DNA from: Bostrychus sinensis
Taxonomy: Eukaryota > Chordata > Actinopteri > Gobiiformes > Eleotridae
Direction: 5' to 3'
Length of the DNA: 64,000 nt
Assembly (NCBI GenBank): GCA_020698575.1
Contig: CM036245.1
Coordinates: 7,169,173 to 7,233,172 of the forward strand
This document shows positions 58,761 to 64,000 of this stretch, piece after piece (position 1 is the first letter of the stretch; every line of letters begins with the position of its first letter). The notes below the pieces were generated by a model. It searched no databases. It was not told where the DNA came from and saw only the letters and a program-made list of their open reading frames with translations. Both the position numbers and the translations under genes were made by a program.

Positions 58761-59439
58761 TGAGAAGTAATCTATAAACATTATTCTTGTCCACAAACTC
58801 GTTTATTTACATTGGCATAAATATTCACGTATTAGTGTTAGCTTAAAAGCATTCTCTCGCATTTACAGCATATTATTCAATAAGCCAATGTTTTCTTGTT
58901 GAATGTATACAGCAGATTACAGCTAAAAGGCTACTTAACCTCGAAGTAAGGAAAATATTACGGTTTGCCCTTTAAATATGTGTTAAAGATCATTTCAAAA
59001 TATCTTACGTGTGTTTAGACGTGCCTTTATTGTCGCTATACTTAACAGAGCACCGCTTTACTTAGAGCCACGTATGAGATGCCAAAGTAAATAGAAACTC
59101 CAGAAAAAAACATATTGAAAGTATTTTGACAACACGTCTTTGGGTAGAGATAAAAACGAATATATCTAAACGTAATGTAAGTAATATGGGAGCAGAGCAA
59201 CAAGTGCGCGCCACAGCCAAGCCCAACGAATGACAATAGGCTTTAGGACAATCCCCGATAAACGTCTAAAAAAGGAAATACATTCAGAAGGAACCTCTCT
59301 CTACACTTTTCCCCCAACTTTTTTAGTCTCTCCGTCCAGTAGCGATCGATCAGCGGAGAGGGGGCTTTGCCCGACACGAAAAGAGTTTTACGCATATTAT
59401 TGGAGACGTTTTTATGGCCAGTGAGAGTTTGTACGGCTG
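58761..59439. other. unannotated upstream DNA between array and promoter
   Basis: No transposon or coding signal recognised. Near 59345-59400 a GGAGAGGGGGC block followed by TTTTACGCAT resembles one more diverged unit of the upstream array. Confidence 0.4.
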
Positions 59440-60717
59440 TCAGCGGAAGCCACAGACACGCGGCTCGCTTCCAGGAGTGGAGAGGAGTGGAGTGGAGCAT
59501 ACGCGGACGCACAGCACCACACAGCGCAGCCCTGGCTCATTCAGGAAGAGAAGAGCGCGTATGGGTTAGTAGTTTAGTCTGAAACAAAGCGAGAAGTTGT
59601 TAGAAAGCGTTGTTTGCGCACAATTCACAAGTTTTGACAAGCCACTGTATTTTGTTAACGTCAAGTAATACATTGTTTGGACATTACGCAGCTTGACCTC
59701 TTTCTAAATCATCTTCCTGAAGGAGTCTACCAAAAAGTGCCGTGGAAAAAAAGCTACATTTAAGCTATAATTAAGGTTACAACTCACCGCATTCCCTTTG
59801 TCAAAATTCACGCTCGCCCCACGTCCCTCCTCTGCGTTTCGTTTATAATTTCCAGCCGAGTTTCGTGCTTGTTTTTTTACGCGTCTGCTCCAGCGGCTTC
59901 CCCCGTCAAAGCCTGGCCGACAGAGAGGCGCAGTGAGCCGGGACAGGAGTCACCGTGAACGGACGCTTTATGTGGAAATGCACAAAGCGAAGAGTATTGT
60001 TTGACAAAGAGGCGGCTCTAGAGCGGGATGTGTCCGGGGCTGCTGGAGTGAGGTATAATCTCTCTCTGTGTAAAAGGTGGGGAGTGTGTGGACAGGTTTC
60101 CTTAAAAAACGGGGGCGGCTTTGTCAAAACGCAAAGCCGAAAGAGGTGATGCCTACAGCGGCCAACAACTGAGCGCTGACCCCGGTGTTTGGCTTGGAAG
60201 TGGGGGTGGGATTTCCCCGATCTTTCCTGTCATTGGTTAATATTTTATTCTGTTGACATGTTTTCTTACTAGCTAATGCTTCCGACACCTTCTTGTCCCC
60301 CTCCCTCCCCTTCGACGCTGGAGCTGTCAGAACCACGCCTATGGGGCCTTACAATTGGTCCAGAAAGCGTAAAATCAGCAATCAAAGGGGCTTGGTTCAT
60401 TAGACGCAGGAAGGACATGTGAGATAGTCGCGGATCGGCAGTGACCGGGGCCACATCTCTCCTTCGCTCGGAGTGGGATGAGTGGAGCAGAGCAGCGCAG
60501 CGCACACTCAGCAGCAGAGAGAGAGGCAGCACGGGACGGAGAGAGGCTCAGAGCTGTGACCGTGAAGCTGTTCCAGGCGCCTCTGTAAGCTCCGCGTCTA
60601 ACACGTACCGCGCCACTGGACTTACTTTTTTTGGGGGAGATACCACTAAACTAAACTGATACCTACCACCGTCATTATTATTTCACTTCGCTTTTTTTCT
60701 GTTTTGTGGATGCACCG
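59440..60717 (+). promoter_or_regulatory. tbx2b: presumed tbx2b promoter and 5' UTR
   Basis: CpG-rich, repeat-poor DNA directly upstream of the tbx2b start. It contains inverted CCAAT boxes (ATTGG) near 60232 and 60354, a TCF/LEF-like ATCAAAGG at 60381-60388 and a GCGTAAA at about 60368. There is no convincing TATA box. The purine-rich stretch from about 60480 looks like 5' UTR. The transcription start is not determinable by eye. Confidence 0.6.
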
Positions 60718-60721
60718 ATGA
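60710..60721 (+). promoter_or_regulatory. minimal uORF overlapping the tbx2b start codon
   Basis: ATG CAC CGA TGA: a three-codon upstream reading frame whose stop shares the bases ATGA with the main start at 60718. This is seen directly. Any role in translational control is inference. Confidence 0.6.
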
Positions 60722-61097
60722 GAGATCCAGTTTTCACTTCAGGGACTGCGATGGCTTATCACCCTTTCCACGCGCACCGGCCGACCGACTTCCCCATGTC
60801 CGCTTTTCTCGCGGCCGCGCAGCCCTCGTTCTTCCCGGCGCTGAGCCTGCCTCCCGGGGCGCTCACCAAGCCCATCCCGGAGCACGGCCTGGCCGGAGCC
60901 GCGGAGGCAGCGGCGGCGGCGGCGGCGGGGCTTCACCCGGCGCTCGGCCACCACCAGGCCGCTCACCTCCGCGGCATCAAGAGCCTGGAGCCCGAGGAGG
61001 AGGTGGACGACGACCCCAAAGTCACACTGGAAGCCAAGGACCTATGGGACCAGTTTCACAAACTCGGGACGGAGATGGTTATTACCAAATCTGGGAG
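60718..61097 (+). CDS. tbx2b: tbx2b exon 1 (N-terminus and start of T-box)
   Basis: First coding exon of Tbx2, a nuclear T-box DNA-binding repressor used in heart (atrioventricular canal), eye, pineal and limb/fin patterning. The ATG at 60718 gives MRDPVFTSG, matching the MREP/MRDP start of vertebrate Tbx2. It is followed by AMAYHPFHAHRPTDFPMSAF (residues 11-30), the proline/alanine-rich stretch with an alanine tract at residues 61-70, and the acidic EPEEEVDDDPKVTLEAKDLW (91-110). The T-box begins around residue 104 and the exon ends in KSG plus two bases of an Arg codon, at a GTAAGC donor. Exon length is 380 bp. The start has weak Kozak context, and a second in-frame ATG at 60751 (residue 12) has a strong one. 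Assignment to the b paralogue rests on linkage to bcas3. tbx2a is the alternative. Confidence 0.95.
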
Positions 61098-62711
61098 GTA
61101 AGCAGCGCGAGGATGTGTTTTAGTCTATTTTTTTTTAATAAAACGCCAGCTTTATCGTAGAAACGAGCCGCAGATGACAAATAGCAACACACAGACAGGC
61201 GCGGAGTTCTCAAGGCTACTCCTAAATCTATTTTTAAAGCAAACCTATAGAGCTTATTGCATGTAAAGGAGAAAATACAGCTGAAAACTTAAAATACATT
61301 GAATTAATGATATTTTATTGTGTGCCTTTTCTCATTTCATATCAACAAACCATTAAAACAAACGCATGTGTCCTGTTTTAGCGTTTTTAGACTATTTTCA
61401 CGCCTTAAATTGAAGTATTGCTGTCATATGAGCTGGAACTATAGCCTAGGTCTTGTCAGCACAACATTGAATTTACGATGGACCCAGACTTAATTTGGCT
61501 TTGGTTTTGTGGCACAAACATTAGGCCTGTGTAGCGCGCTTTCGGACCGTAATATCTGCCTACAACAACTCTCCACTGTCAGGGCGAAGTGTGTTTTCGC
61601 TTCTGTCACTTTGGCTCATGCAGTGTACGGGGAATAACCAGACGCGCTGTGTCGTAAAACGGTACTCTCATATTCTGGCAACAGAGCATCAAAACAAATA
61701 CGTGTCTTTTTATTTTAGGATTTTTTTTTTAACTCGGTTATTTTGGGGTTAAAAGTTGCGCGGTGTTATCAAAATAGAGTGAGATGTGGCAAAGGGACAA
61801 GTTAAATATGCGTAAAGCCACAGTTGTTTTAACGTCAAGAGTGCGTCGGGCCTCGGTGACTATTATTTTCATTATAGGCATATTTCCAAATGAGATATCT
61901 GGCTAGACATGGGCTTCATCCACGTAAATCTTACCTAAAATAAAATGTAAACGTTAATATGGAACCTACCATTGTTAAAACCACATAATACTGCAAAAAA
62001 ATTAGACTTTACAGTGTTAAATTAATCTTGATGGTTTCTTGGTATCAAACGAGGATACTTACCCTTCTTTCAAGGACAAAATACGCTTGATTTGACATGT
62101 ATTCAATGTTAGATAGTTACAGAGCATGTTACCATCTAGTGAGGACGCATATCTGCCCATAAGGCAACGCAAATTTACATTGCAAACGGTGTTATGGGAT
62201 ATTTATGAAGTGGTAAGAATCCAGTGTGAGTTTTTCAGTAGCCTTCGTCTATTTGAGCCTTAAAAGTTTCACAGTGTTGCTTCAAGTATCAGAAATTAAT
62301 CAGAAACTCGAATAAAAATGGCTTTAGTGCTGTGCATAAAATTCTGCATTGCAATGCCAAAATTTTAATGCATAAAATGAAAGGTGTTCCAATAAAACGC
62401 ACTGTTTTTTGGGGGGCGAATTTAACCCCAGATCAAAGGACATTTCTGGAATACTTGAGAGTAATTCCAGTCTTGGTTTTATCTCGGTGTTATCTGTGCA
62501 GTGTCGAGACAGCGCTGCCTGCTCCTGGACCTGGACTCTCTGGGCACACTGTCACTTCCAAACGCGTCCAAACACGTGCCCTAACGCGTAAAACATAGAC
62601 CTATAGCGTGTTTACGGACAATAATCTACTGTTATTACAACTTTCCAATGTTAGGATGTGTTTTTTTCTAGCCTTAACTTCTCCTTTGTGCTTGTATCTC
62701 TTCGTCTCTAG
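61098..62711 (+). other. tbx2b: tbx2b intron 1
   Basis: A 1.6-kb intron between a GTAAGC donor and a CTTCGTCTCTAG acceptor. It has no recognisable transposon and contains GCGTAAA words at about 61810 and 62585. No second coding exon or RNA gene was seen in it. Confidence 0.9.
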
Positions 62712-62979
62712 GCGCATGTTCCCCCCGTTCAAAGTGCGCATAAACGGCCTGGATAAGAAAGCCAAATACATCCTCCTGATGGACATCGTGGCGGCGGACG
62801 ACTGTCGCTACAAGTTCCACAACTCGCGCTGGATGGTGGCGGGCAAGGCCGACCCGGAGATGCCCAAAAGGATGTACATTCACCCGGACAGCCCCGCCAC
62901 CGGAGAGCAGTGGATGGCCAAGCCTGTTGCGTTCCACAAACTCAAACTCACCAACAATATCTCGGACAAGCACGGATTT
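62712..62979 (+). CDS. tbx2b: tbx2b exon 2 (central T-box)
   Basis: Second coding exon, 268 bp, bounded by a CTCTAG acceptor (AG at 62710-62711) and a GTAAGT donor at 62980. One base completes the split Arg codon, then 89 codons follow: RMFPPFKVRINGLDKKAKYI, the LLMDIVAADDCRYKFHNSRW core strand region, MVAGKADPEMPKRMYIHPDS, PATGEQWMAKPVAFHKLKLT and NNISDKHGF. These are near-invariant T-box residues of the Tbx2/Tbx3 subfamily. The exon ends in phase 0 after Phe-216 of the reconstructed protein. The remaining T-box, including the region that enters the DNA groove, and the C-terminal repression domain lie beyond the window. No frame break or substitution suggests a pseudogene. Confidence 0.96.
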
Positions 62980-64000
62980 GTAAGTCTCTCTGTTTTTTGG
63001 AATGTTTTTTAAGCTTTTGTGATAGTGATTTTGGTTGTTTTGAGTCGTTAATTAAGCGGAATTGGTGCAAAAATAAAATAATATGACAGATAAGCTCACT
63101 AGAAATGTGTGAAATGGTGCGTAAAACTAAAAATATGCACTGCTACTTGAATTAATATCGCTTTAATGTGAAAATAGGCCTTTGTACATTTGCATTTGGA
63201 CCCATTACAGACACATTTGGCGTTGTGTTTTATCCATATTTTAAAGTTTTATTTTTTGTTTTTTGTTTTTTTGTTGTTGTTTTTTTTTCCTTTTTGTTCT
63301 TTTTGGGTGGGGAGAGGTCATAGAGCGGTGTGTGAATTTTTCATGAAGCATCTGTGGAAGTGGGTCGTTGAGGCAAAAACTACACGGAACAATATGGAGA
63401 GATTAGGCTGAAAATAATAAAAATAGTACCACTCAAGAAACAGATCATAGTTTAAAATTATCTGTATTTAATTTTTACGCCTATTCGCGAATGCAGAAAA
63501 CATCGTAGTTTTGCATTTTTATAGCGTTTTGCGAAAATTATTTGCATACATTTAGCTCCATTGGGATTTGCCAGAATATAATCCATGAATATCTGATCGC
63601 TATGCACATACATATTAGCTGACATATGGTTACACTCTGTATTATAAAGTCCTATGTAAATCTAACAAAGTATATAGTTAAAGACGGGACTTAATGTAAG
63701 GAAAAATATTTTACATAGACATTAAATATAATAGATCATGACCAAAATTATGTTAAGGGGTAGTTAAGGTCTAATAACATAGCTCTATATTTCTCTATTG
63801 GTTGGAGGAGACATATGGTTGCGGTATACCACGTTTAGGACGCACAGTACCAAGTTTTTCATCCGCGTTTAAATCCACACACTTAAGCACAACTTCCAAA
63901 CAGACGCGTAAAGATAGGAGCATAAAAACACCTCTCTCTCCTTCTCTTCCCTCTCTCCGTGCGTCTCCGGAGCTGTTGACACTTTGTCGCCACTTGACTC
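62980..64000 (+). other. tbx2b: start of tbx2b intron 2
   Basis: Begins with a GTAAGT donor and runs off the window. A T/G-rich low-complexity stretch lies at 63238-63300. TTTACGC/GCGTAAA words recur near 63120, 63472 and 63906. No exon 3 was seen, so it must lie beyond position 64000. Confidence 0.85.

Noticed and set aside
60739..60966. Arg/Gly-rich minus-strand frame opposite tbx2b exon 1
   Set aside because: Shadow of the GC-rich coding exon.

Overview
This window is from a teleost fish nuclear genome. It covers the 3' end of bcas3 and the 5' half of tbx2 (most likely the tbx2b paralogue), both on the + strand. That gene pair is a conserved vertebrate neighbourhood (BCAS3-TBX2-TBX4). Only three coding exons are firmly supported. 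They are the terminal bcas3 exon (41648-41796), tbx2b exon 1 (60718-61097) and tbx2b exon 2 (62712-62979). The teleost assignment rests on the Tbx2 sequence and on the repeats: tRNA-derived SINEs, RTE/Rex-type and L2-type LINE tails, and many short non-autonomous DNA transposons of fish type, several with 8-bp hAT-style target duplications.

Region by region: 1-41647 is read as bcas3 intron, probably the last one, because no other exon could be recognised. It holds nested transposon remnants and a 4.2-kb G-rich 9-bp minisatellite (5738-9897) sitting inside a repeat-bounded insertion (5099-10133). It also holds two CT-rich arrays (16849-18250), a dispersed family of TTTAGACCTGG-like repeats, and a 1.35-kb 10-bp minisatellite (40098-41446) ending 200 bp before the terminal exon. 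Several repeat-poor, homeodomain/SOX-site-like stretches may be tbx2 regulatory elements. 41797-60700 is intergenic: bcas3 3' UTR, repeats, one possible minus-strand exon (49770-50008), a GC-rich block with a perfect MEF2 site (54480-55200), and then the tbx2b upstream region.

The most unusual signal is a degenerate tandem array at about 56860-58760, 2-4 kb upstream of the tbx2b start. It has about ten units of 147-198 bp whose flanks have diverged but which keep a core reading TTTACGC(A)(C/T)GAAC, usually preceded by a purine-rich GAGAGG...ACCTG block and in some units followed by GGAAGCGACGTAAC. The same GCGTAAA/TTTACGC word is dense across the whole tbx2b half of the window and rare in the bcas3 intron. 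I did not recognise this array as any known family. A conserved-core repeat cluster in front of a developmental regulator is the best candidate here for something undescribed.

The two genes do not form a pathway. BCAS3 is a WD40/BCAS3-domain cytoskeletal and autophagy-associated protein, and Tbx2 is a T-box repressor. Their linkage is usually explained by tbx2 regulatory DNA lying in or beside bcas3. All motif counts and alignments here were made by eye.
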